DNA from: Burkholderiales bacterium
Lineage (GTDB): Bacteria > Pseudomonadota > Gammaproteobacteria > Burkholderiales > Casimicrobiaceae
NCBI GenBank assembly: GCA_025981645.1
Contig: JAICXH010000007.1
Location: forward strand, 1 to 49,042
Direction: 5' to 3'
Length of the DNA stretch: 49,042 bases
Of this stretch, positions 29,800-37,671 are shown piece after piece; within the stretch, counting starts at the first letter, position 1, and each line of letters starts with the position of its first letter. The notes beneath the pieces were generated by a model, which saw only the letters and a list, made by a program, of their open reading frames with translations, had not been told where the DNA came from and made no database searches. The position numbers and the translations under genes are program-made.

Positions 29800-31662
29800 T
29801 TACGAGGCGCGGCGGATCGGCGGCCTGCGCCCCCCGGCCGCGCGCTCGCCGGTCCCGATGCCGAGAAGCTCTGCCTGCTCCGAAATCTCGCGCGTGATGA
29901 AGCGCTCGGTAATCGGCGTGCCATCGTAATGCAGCACCGAGACGATCCTGGCCGGATCGATCCCGCACTCGTTCACCAGCAGCATTCTGAGCTGTGCGTC
30001 GCGATTCTGCTCGACGACGAACACATGGCGATGCGCCGCGACGAACTCGGCGACGCTGTCGTGGAACGGGAACGCGCGGATGCGCATCCGGTCGAGGTGG
30101 ATACCCTGGCGCGTCAGCTCGGCGAGCGCCTCGGCCATCGCCGCCCCGGTCGATCCGAACCAGACGATGCCCGCGTCCGTCCGCTCGGCCGCACTGGTGA
30201 TCTCGGGCTTCGGCAGCCATGCGCGCGCACCGTCGAGCTTGCGCACGAGGCGCTGGACATTGTCGATGTAGGCGGTCCCGTCTTCGGTGTAGCGGGCGTA
30301 ACGATCCTTCGTTGTCCCCCGCGTGAAGAAGCTGCCGCGCGTCGGATGCGTCCCCGGCCAGGTCCGGTAAGGAATGCCGTCGCCGTCGACGTCGAGATAG
30401 CGTCCGAAGTCGCGCCCCGCTTCAAGCTCCTCGGCGGTCATCACCTTGCCGCGATCCATCCGGTGGGCGTCATCCCATGCGAACGGCTCGGTGAGCCAGT
30501 CCTGCATGCCGATATCGAGGTCCATCATCACGAACACAGGTGTTTGCAGCCGGTCCGCGACGTCGAAGGCGAGCGCGCCGAGCTCGAAGCACTCGCGCGG
30601 GTCCTCGGGAAACAGCAGCACGTGCCTGGTGTCGCCGTGCGATGCATAGGCGCAGGCGAGAAGATCGGCCTGCTGCGTACGCGTCGGCATCCCGGTCGAA
30701 GGGCTCCCCCGCTGGACGTCGAAGAGCACCGCCGGGATCTCGGCGAAGTACGCCAGGCCGAGGAACTCCTGCATCAGCGAGATTCCGGGGCCCGAAGTCG
30801 CGGTGAAGGCACGCGCACCGTTCCACGCCGCACCGATCACCATGCCGATCGACGCGAGCTCATCCTCCGCCTGTACGATCGCGTAGCGCCGTTTGCCGCT
30901 GGCGGGATCGGTGCGCAGCTTCCGGCACCATCTGGCAAACCCCTCGGCAAGCGACGACGACGGCGTGATCGGATACCAGGCCGCGACCGTGGCCCCGCCG
31001 TAGACGGCGCCGAGCGCGGCAGCCGAATTGCCGTCGACGAAGATCCGCGTGCCGACGCGATCGCGCCGCTCGACGCGAAGCGGCAGTGGACAGTCGAAGT
31101 GGTCGAGCACGTACGCGCGGCCGAGCTCCAGCGCGCGGCGGTTCGGCTCGAGCAGCGCCTCCTTGCCGCGGTACTGCTCGGCGAGCAGCCGTTCGATCTC
31201 GCCGGGATCGATCGCGAAAAATGCCGACAGCGCGCCGAGGTAGATGATGTTCTTGAAGAGTTGCCGCTGCCGCGCGTCGGTGTACTGCGCGTTGCACAGC
31301 TCGGTCAGTGGAACGCCCAGCGGCGTCACGTCGGTGCGGAATTTCGACGGCGGCAGCGGCCGGGTGGAATCGAAGAACAGGTAGCCGCCGGAGTCGATCT
31401 CGGCGACGTCCTTGTCCCAGGTCTGCGGATTCATCGCGACGGCGAAATCGACGCCGCCGCGCCGGCCGCGCCAACCGGCCTCGGTGATACGCACCTCGTA
31501 CCACGTCGGCAAGCCCTGGATGTTGGACGGAAAGATGTTGCGCGCGGCGACCGGCACGCCCATGCGCAGGATCGAGCGCGCGAAGAGCCCGTTGGCCGAA
31601 GCCGATCCCGAGCCGTTGACGTTGGCGAACTTGACGACGAAATCGTTGACTCGCGTTTCCAT
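29800..31662 (-). CDS. korA: 2-oxoglutarate:acceptor oxidoreductase, fused gamma-alpha subunit
   Basis: VVKFANVNGSGSASANGLFARSILRMG (gamma domain) followed by AWYPITPSSSLAEGFARWCRKL and TATSGPGISLMQEFLGLAYFAEIPAVLFDVQRGSPSTGMPTRTQQADLL. Confidence 0.93.
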   Translation of the reverse strand: METRVNDFVVKFANVNGSGSASANGLFARSILRMGVPVAARNIFPSNIQGLPTWYEVRITEAGWRGRRGGVDFAVAMNPQTWDKDVAEIDSGGYLFFDSTRPLPPSKFRTDVTPLGVPLTELCNAQYTDARQRQLFKNIIYLGALSAFFAIDPGEIERLLAEQYRGKEALLEPNRRALELGRAYVLDHFDCPLPLRVERRDRVGTRIFVDGNSAAALGAVYGGATVAAWYPITPSSSLAEGFARWCRKLRTDPASGKRRYAIVQAEDELASIGMVIGAAWNGARAFTATSGPGISLMQEFLGLAYFAEIPAVLFDVQRGSPSTGMPTRTQQADLLACAYASHGDTRHVLLFPEDPRECFELGALAFDVADRLQTPVFVMMDLDIGMQDWLTEPFAWDDAHRMDRGKVMTAEELEAGRDFGRYLDVDGDGIPYRTWPGTHPTRGSFFTRGTTKDRYARYTEDGTAYIDNVQRLVRKLDGARAWLPKPEITSAAERTDAGIVWFGSTGAAMAEALAELTRQGIHLDRMRIRAFPFHDSVAEFVAAHRHVFVVEQNRDAQLRMLLVNECGIDPARIVSVLHYDGTPITERFITREISEQAELLGIGTGERAAGGRRPPIRRAS

Positions 31663-31667
31663 CGCGA

Positions 31668-33548
31668 TCAGTCGGCCGCCATCGCGCCGGCCGCAGCCGC
31701 CGCAGGCGCGTGCTTCGACGGACGCACGCGATCGGCAGCGTGGGCCATGTCGAGCAGGAACTTCTGCATGTCCCACGCCCCGGTCGGACAGCGTTCGGCG
31801 CAAAGGCCGCAATGGAGGCACACGTCCTCGTCCTTCGCCATCACCCGCCCGGTCCTCACGGGCGCCGAAACGTAGAGGTCCTGCGCGAGGTTGGTCGCCG
31901 GCGCGGAGAGGCGCGCGCGCAGGTCGGCTTCGTCGCCGTTGGCGGTGAAGCTGATGCAGTCCATCGGACAAACGTCGACGCAGGCATCGCACTCGATGCA
32001 CAGCCGGTCGCTGAACACCGTCTGCACGTCGCAGTTGAGGCAGCGCTGCGCCTCGGCGTAAGCGAGCCGCGGATCGAAGCCGAGCTCGACCTCGGTGCGG
32101 ATGTCCTTCAGCGCGACCGTCACCTCGCGCAACGGCACCCGGTAGCGGCGATCGGCATGAATCGCGTTGTCGTAGATCCACTCGTGGATGCCCATCTTCT
32201 GCGACATCAGGTTCACGTGCGGAGCGGGACGGTTCGACAGCGCCTCGCCGCGGCAATGGAGGTCGATCGAGATCGCCGCCTCGTGTCCGTGCGCGACGGC
32301 CCAGATGATGTTCTTCGGGCCGAACGCGGAGTCGCCGCCGAAGTAGATCGCCGCGTGCGTCGACGCCATCGTCTGGCGATCGACGACCGGCATGCCGCGG
32401 TCGTCGAACGCGATACCGAGGTCGCGCTCGATCCACGGGAATGCGTTCTCTTGGCCGATCGCGACGAGCACGTCGTCGCAGGCGAACTCGACCGGGGGCT
32501 CGCCGGCGGGAACGAGCCGCCTGCGCCCGCGCGCGTCCTGCTCGGGCCGAACCTTCTCGAAGCGCACACCGGTCAGCGTGCCGCCTTCGTGCACGAACGC
32601 GAGCGGCACGAGCCAGTTGTGGATCGGGATGCCCTCATGCTGCGCATCCTCCTTCTCCCACGGCGAGGCCTTCATCTCGTCGAAACCCGAGCGTACGACG
32701 ACCTGCACATCGTCGCCGCCGAGCCTCTTCGAGCTGCGGCAGCAGTCCATCGCCGTGTTGCCGCCGCCGAGCACCACGACGCGCCGACCGATCCGGGTCG
32801 TGTGACCGAACGACACCGACGAGAGCCAGTCGATGCCGATGTGAATGTGTGCCGCCGCCTCGCGGCGCCCAGGCAGGTCGAGATCGCGACCGCGCGGCGC
32901 CCCGCTGCCGACGAAGACTGCGTCGAAGCGGCCATCGGCCTCGCCGTCCACAAGTGCGCGCAGCGAGTCGATGCGCACGCCCGGCCGAAACTCGATACCG
33001 AGGCCGAGAATGTAGCCGACCTCCTCGTCGATGACGCGGTCGGGCAGGCGAAACTTCGGGATCTGCGTGCGCATCATCCCGCCTGCCTGCGCGTCCGCAT
33101 CGAACACGACGCATTCGTAGCCGAGCGGGGCGAGGTCGCGCGCAACGGTGAGCGAAGCAGGTCCGCCGCCGACCAGCGCGATGCGCTTCCCGTTGCGCGT
33201 TGCGGCGGGCTGCGGAAGGCGCGGCCGGATGTCCTCCTTGTAGTCGGCCGCAACGCGCTTCAGGCGGCAGATCGCGACCGGCTCGGGCTTCGCCGCATTG
33301 CGGCGGTGCTCGGGCGAACCCTCTTCGACGCGTCCGCGGCGGCAGGCGGGTTCGCAGGGACGGTCACAGGTGCGGCCGAGAATTCCGGGAAAGACGTTCG
33401 AATGCCAGTTGACGAGGTAGGCGTCGCCATAGCGTCCCGCGGCGATCAGGCGAATGTACTCGGGAACCGGAGTGTGGGCCGGGCAAGCCCATTGGCAATC
33501 GACGACCTTGTGAAAATAGTCGGGACGCGTGATATCCGTCGGGTTCAA
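31668..33548 (-). CDS. korC: GltD-like FAD/NAD(P)H oxidoreductase with C-terminal 4Fe-4S domains (KorC-like)
   Basis: CQWACPAHTPVPEYIRLI, GRTCDRPCEPACRRG, ALVGGGPASLTVARDLAPLGYECVVFDADAQAGGMM, CIECDACVDVCPMDCI, CLHCGLCAERCPTGAW. Confidence 0.88.
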   Translation of the reverse strand: MNPTDITRPDYFHKVVDCQWACPAHTPVPEYIRLIAAGRYGDAYLVNWHSNVFPGILGRTCDRPCEPACRRGRVEEGSPEHRRNAAKPEPVAICRLKRVAADYKEDIRPRLPQPAATRNGKRIALVGGGPASLTVARDLAPLGYECVVFDADAQAGGMMRTQIPKFRLPDRVIDEEVGYILGLGIEFRPGVRIDSLRALVDGEADGRFDAVFVGSGAPRGRDLDLPGRREAAAHIHIGIDWLSSVSFGHTTRIGRRVVVLGGGNTAMDCCRSSKRLGGDDVQVVVRSGFDEMKASPWEKEDAQHEGIPIHNWLVPLAFVHEGGTLTGVRFEKVRPEQDARGRRRLVPAGEPPVEFACDDVLVAIGQENAFPWIERDLGIAFDDRGMPVVDRQTMASTHAAIYFGGDSAFGPKNIIWAVAHGHEAAISIDLHCRGEALSNRPAPHVNLMSQKMGIHEWIYDNAIHADRRYRVPLREVTVALKDIRTEVELGFDPRLAYAEAQRCLNCDVQTVFSDRLCIECDACVDVCPMDCISFTANGDEADLRARLSAPATNLAQDLYVSAPVRTGRVMAKDEDVCLHCGLCAERCPTGAWDMQKFLLDMAHAADRVRPSKHAPAAAAAGAMAAD

Positions 33549-33703
33549 TCAGGACCCTCGCTTGTGCCGATCGGCGCTCGTCGCATTGTCAATGCTACGC
33601 CTGGCCGCAAAGCAAGAAAAGCGCCGCGGTTGCAAGCGCTTGATCTCAGCGGTTTTTCCGCCGCGCACCTGAAGAACGCGGCGTGCGGCCGACGGTGCCG
33701 CGG

Positions 33704-33709
33704 TAGAAT
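33704..33709 (+). promoter_or_regulatory. TAGAAT -10-like box upstream of selD
   Basis: cggTAGAATg in the korC/selD divergent intergenic region. Confidence 0.35.
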
Positions 33710-33768
33710 GATGCCCTGTACGTCACACGCTGTGGCGCCGCCCGAATCCTCCGCCTTGCCGGACATCG

Positions 33769-34824
33769 ATGAACGCTCCAGACCACTCTGCGATCCGTCT
33801 CACCCAGTTCGCGCACGGCGGCGGGTGCGGATGCAAGATCGCTCCGGCTGTGCTGCAGGATTTCCTTTCCGGCGTGCCGGCCTCGCTCGTGCCTCCCGAC
33901 CTCCTCGTCGGGACCGAGACATCCGACGATGCGGCCGTCTACCGGCTGAATGATCACCAGGCGATCGTCGCGACGACCGACTTCTTCACGCCGATCGTCG
34001 ACGATCCCCACGACTTCGGTGCGATCGCCGCGACCAACGCACTGTCGGACATCTACGCGATGGGCGCGACGCCGCTTTTCGCCCTCGCGCTCGTCGGCAT
34101 GCCGGTCGACAAGCTTCCCGGTGGCGCCATCCGCGCGATCCTTGCCGGGGGCAGCGAGGTTTGCCGCCGCGCGGGAATCCCGATCGCCGGCGGGCACACG
34201 ATCGATTCGGCCGAGCCGATCTACGGCCTCGCCGCGATCGGTGTCGTCGACCCGGCGCGGCTGAAGCGCAACGGCGGCGCGCGACCCGGAGACCTGCTCG
34301 TACTTGGCAAGCCGCTGGGCATCGGCCTCTACAGCGCGGCAATCAAGCGCGACCGGCTTGCCGAAGACGGCTATCGCGACATGATCGCCTGCACGACGCA
34401 GCTCAACACACCGGGAGTTGCGCTCGGTGGCCTGCCCGGCGTCCACGCGCTGACCGACGTCACGGGGTTTGGGCTGCTCGGTCACCTGCTCGAAATGTGC
34501 CAAGCGTCGGAGCTCGCCGCGCGCATCGACTTCGGCGCGGTGCCGAAGCTGCCGCTCGCAGCCGCGTTCGCGCGCGACGGCTCCGTCACCGGCGCGTCGG
34601 GACGCAATTGGGCAAGCTACGGCCACAGCGTGACCCTCGCACCCGCGATCGCGCGCTCCGAGCGCGACCTCCTCACTGATCCACAGACGTCGGGGGGGCT
34701 CCTCGTCGCCTGCGCTGCCGACGAGCGAAGCGAGGTGCTCGAAATCTTCGCGCGGGAAGGCTTCGCGGAAGCCCGGGTGATCGGTCGCTTCGATCGGGGC
34801 GTGCCCGGCATCCACGTGAGTTGA
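33769..34824 (+). CDS. selD: Selenide, water dikinase (selenophosphate synthetase)
   Basis: LTQFAHGGGCGCKIAPAVLQDFL (catalytic Cys encoded by TGC, not Sec), DDAAVYRLN, TDFFTPIVDDPHDFGAIAATNALSDIYAMGATPLFALALVG, LLTDPQTSGGLLVA. Confidence 0.97.
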   Translation: MNAPDHSAIRLTQFAHGGGCGCKIAPAVLQDFLSGVPASLVPPDLLVGTETSDDAAVYRLNDHQAIVATTDFFTPIVDDPHDFGAIAATNALSDIYAMGATPLFALALVGMPVDKLPGGAIRAILAGGSEVCRRAGIPIAGGHTIDSAEPIYGLAAIGVVDPARLKRNGGARPGDLLVLGKPLGIGLYSAAIKRDRLAEDGYRDMIACTTQLNTPGVALGGLPGVHALTDVTGFGLLGHLLEMCQASELAARIDFGAVPKLPLAAAFARDGSVTGASGRNWASYGHSVTLAPAIARSERDLLTDPQTSGGLLVACAADERSEVLEIFAREGFAEARVIGRFDRGVPGIHVS

Positions 34825-36071
34825 AGGTCCGGGTGCGCGTTTCTTCCGCCCCCGAGGGGCCGGTGGTCGACCCTGGCGAGGCGCTCGCGGCACGGTATCG
34901 ACGGGTTCGCGCCCGCACGGAGGCGCTGATCGCACCATTGTCGGCCGAGGACTGCGCGCTCCAGTCGATGCCCGACGCGAGCCCTGCAAAGTGGCACCTC
35001 GCGCATACGACGTGGTTCTTCGAAACCTTCGTCGTGACGCCGGTCGACGGGCTGTATCGCTCCCCCGACCGCGTGTATCGGTCGCTGTTCAACTCCTATT
35101 ACCACGCGGTCGGCGCGCGGCACCCTCGCCCCGAGCGCGGGCTCCTGTCGCGACCTTCGCTCGCCGAAGTGCTCGACTACCGCATGCACGTCGACACCGC
35201 CATGCTGCGCCTGCTGCCGGACGCGCCCGGAGACGATCGACTGCGCGACCTGATCGAGCTCGGACTGCATCACGAGCAGCAGCATCAGGAACTCATCCTG
35301 ACCGACATCCTCCATCTGCTGTCGCGCAATCCGCTTCGTCCCGCCTACGCGCGTTCGAAGGTCGGTGCGACGCGTGCTGGCGCCTCCGGCGGCGCGCAGG
35401 CCTCGGCCCACGTCGCGGCACACGCCCCGACGGTCTGGATCGAATGTTCACCGGGCATCGCAATGATCGGGCACGACGGTGACGGCTTTGCGTTCGACAA
35501 TGAATGCCCACGCCACCGCGTGTGGCTCGATGCCTTCGCGATGGCGTCGCGCCCTGTGACCAATGCCGAGTTGGCGGCATTCATCGACGACGACGGTTAT
35601 CGGCGACCCGAGCTGTGGATGTCGTCCGGGTACGACGCGGTGACGGCGAACGCCTGGCACGCGCCTCTCTACTGGGAGCGCATGCAGGACGCGTTCGCCG
35701 AGTTCACGCTGCGCGGACTCGAAGCGCTCGATCCCGCGCGACCGGTGGCGCACGTGAGCTGGTTCGAGGCCGATGCCTATGCGCGGTGGGCAGGCGCGCG
35801 GCTCCCCACCGAATTCGAGTGGGAGGCGGTCGCACGCGGGCGAGGCGCGTCCGGCGGCGTGCCGATGGCCGGCGTCGGAGAAGTCTGGGAGTGGGCGTCG
35901 TCGTCCTACGCCCCCTATCCCGGCTTCCGGCCCGCCGGCGGCGCCATCGGCGAATACAACGGCAAGTTCATGTGCAACCAGTACGTGCTGCGCGGCGCCT
36001 CCGCCGCGACGCCGACGGGCCATTCGCGCATGACGTATCGCAACTTCTTTCCCCCCGAGACCCGCTGGTAG
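34821..36071 (+). CDS. egtB: EgtB-like (selfoneine/ergothioneine-type) iron-dependent sulfoxide/selenoxide synthase; C-terminus ends early at TAG
   Basis: DinB_2 part AKWHLAHTTWFFETF, LGLHHEQQHQELILTDILH; FGE-sulfatase part VSWFEADAYARWAGARLPTEFEWEAVARG, GEVWEWASSSYAPYPGFRPAGGAIGEYNGKFMCNQYVLRGASAATPTGHSRMTYRNFFPPETRW; TTG start overlaps selD TGA, true start uncertain. Confidence 0.9.
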   Translation: MKVRVRVSSAPEGPVVDPGEALAARYRRVRARTEALIAPLSAEDCALQSMPDASPAKWHLAHTTWFFETFVVTPVDGLYRSPDRVYRSLFNSYYHAVGARHPRPERGLLSRPSLAEVLDYRMHVDTAMLRLLPDAPGDDRLRDLIELGLHHEQQHQELILTDILHLLSRNPLRPAYARSKVGATRAGASGGAQASAHVAAHAPTVWIECSPGIAMIGHDGDGFAFDNECPRHRVWLDAFAMASRPVTNAELAAFIDDDGYRRPELWMSSGYDAVTANAWHAPLYWERMQDAFAEFTLRGLEALDPARPVAHVSWFEADAYARWAGARLPTEFEWEAVARGRGASGGVPMAGVGEVWEWASSSYAPYPGFRPAGGAIGEYNGKFMCNQYVLRGASAATPTGHSRMTYRNFFPPETRW

Positions 36072-36149
36072 TTCAGCGGCATTCGCCTGGCGCGCGATCG
36101 CAGTCAGGTCAGTCCGGAATCCCGCTTCCACAATTTTGAGGCACTCGGC

Positions 36150-36344
36150 ATGCCGGACACGTACGCAGGCATGATCAGTGCTACTGTGGGTGGCCCGATT
36201 GCCGGCATGATCTCCGGGCCCATGGACGAGCAATCGCTTCGCTCGGTTGCAATTGGCGGACTCAATAGACTATCGGGCGCCGCTCCGACTGTTGCGATCG
36301 CGGAGGGATTGAGGGGACGCTATCAATGCGGGTGTTCGCAATGA
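36150..36344 (+). CDS. Small hypothetical ORF with GxxxG-rich segment, in frame with run-on from egtB
   Basis: 64 aa MPDTYAGMISATVGGPIAGMISGPMDEQSL...; stop overlaps next ATG (ATGA); no recognised family. Confidence 0.35.
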   Translation: MPDTYAGMISATVGGPIAGMISGPMDEQSLRSVAIGGLNRLSGAAPTVAIAEGLRGRYQCGCSQ

Positions 36345-36583
36345 CTGATAACGACCCAAGTCCTGGTGTGTTGCGAGTGATTGCTCATACTCCATTCATA
36401 TCAACTCCGGCCATAGCTCTTGCGGCATACGGGGTCTATGGAACTCGAGGTTGGCCGGCCACTGAGTTCGATTTCAAGGTTCCAGATCGAATTTATGTGC
36501 TGGTTGTCGTCCTCGCAGTGTGGGGGGCACTCTGGGCAACAACGGGACGACTGATTTCGAAACTTCGGAAACGAAAGGGATAG
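36341..36583 (+). CDS. Small hypothetical membrane protein (two predicted TM segments)
   Basis: 80 aa MTDNDPSPGVLRVIAHTPFISTPAIALAAYGVYG...IYVLVVVLAVWGALWATTGRLISKLRKRKG; start overlaps upstream stop. Confidence 0.45.
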   Translation: MTDNDPSPGVLRVIAHTPFISTPAIALAAYGVYGTRGWPATEFDFKVPDRIYVLVVVLAVWGALWATTGRLISKLRKRKG

Positions 36584-36619
36584 ACTGACCGAAGGGAACT
36601 TGATCCAGCGCTCGACGCC

Positions 36620-37648
36620 CTACCCAGCGCCAGCGAAGTACACCGCGAAATCGCCGCGCTCGTCCTGCCAGCAGCGGACCGTCGCGAAACCGGCGCGGGT
36701 CAGCATCGCGATAAACGTCGCCGGGCGATATTTGTACGAGTACTCGGTGAGGATCCGTTCGCCGAATTCGAATCGCCGCTCGACCCCTTCGATCGAAACT
36801 GTCTGCACTTCACATGCCTCGAGATGCATCTCGATGCGATCGTGCGCGGTATCGTAACGGGCGACGTGATCGAACGCCGCGGGATCGAAGTGCGTTGCCA
36901 GCACGCGGTTGACGTGATTGAGGATGTTGCGGTTGAAGGCGGCAGTGACGCCCGCCGCATCGTCGTACGCGTCGCGAAGCCGGCCGGCGTCCTTGACCGT
37001 ATCGACCCCGATCAGGAGTCCGCTGCCCGGAACGTCGCAGTGCCCGCGAATTGCGCGCAGGAAGCCGACTGCGTCGTCCGGCAGGAAGTTGCCGATCGAC
37101 GATCCGGGATAGAAGAAGGTCGTCGGGCCGTCGTCGACGCCGAGACCGAGGTCGAGGCCGCGCTCGGCATCGAGCGAGCGCACGAAATCGGTGACGATGC
37201 CGGCGACGGCGGTCGCCGGGTGCGCCGAGGCGACGCGCTCGAGCGCGCGCTCCAGCTCGGTCGCGGCGACGTCGACCGCGACGTAGCGCCGCGGGGCGAG
37301 CGCGGCCATCCACGCTTCGGCCTTGCGACAGTCGCCGGCGCCGAGATCGACGAGTTGCCTGCCGGTGCCGATCGCCGCCACAATCTCGCGCCGGTGACGC
37401 TCGAAGATCGCCGCTTCGGTCCGCGTTGGATAATACTCTGGCAATTCGCAGATCGCGGCGAACAATGCGCAACCCACTGCATCGTAGAAGTATCGCGGCG
37501 CAATCGACGCCCGCTCCGCGACGAGCCCATCGGCGAGCAGCCTGCGCTCGGTTGCCGAGTCCGGGAGATCGCGCGTGTCGACGGTGAACTCGATCGCGCC
37601 GGCGTCTCCGGCACCCATCGCACGCGACGCCGATTGGCGGATCAGCAT
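36620..37648 (-). CDS. egtD: L-histidine N-alpha-methyltransferase (EgtD)
   Basis: RYFYDAVGCALFAAICELPEYYPTRTEAAIFERH, LVDLGAGDCRKAEAWMAAL, TTFFYPGSSIGNF, LIGVDTVKDAGRLRDAYDDAAGVTAAFNRNIL. Confidence 0.95.
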   Translation of the reverse strand: MLIRQSASRAMGAGDAGAIEFTVDTRDLPDSATERRLLADGLVAERASIAPRYFYDAVGCALFAAICELPEYYPTRTEAAIFERHRREIVAAIGTGRQLVDLGAGDCRKAEAWMAALAPRRYVAVDVAATELERALERVASAHPATAVAGIVTDFVRSLDAERGLDLGLGVDDGPTTFFYPGSSIGNFLPDDAVGFLRAIRGHCDVPGSGLLIGVDTVKDAGRLRDAYDDAAGVTAAFNRNILNHVNRVLATHFDPAAFDHVARYDTAHDRIEMHLEACEVQTVSIEGVERRFEFGERILTEYSYKYRPATFIAMLTRAGFATVRCWQDERGDFAVYFAGAG

Positions 37649-37671
37649 GGCGTCGCGCGACCGACCGCGGC

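Noticed and set aside
31710-33953. 747-aa plus-strand ORF
   Set aside because: Antisense to korC and runs into selD in another frame; shadow ORF.
33769-34824. Selenocysteine in SelD
   Set aside because: Active-site residue is encoded by TGC (HGGGCGCK), so it is Cys.
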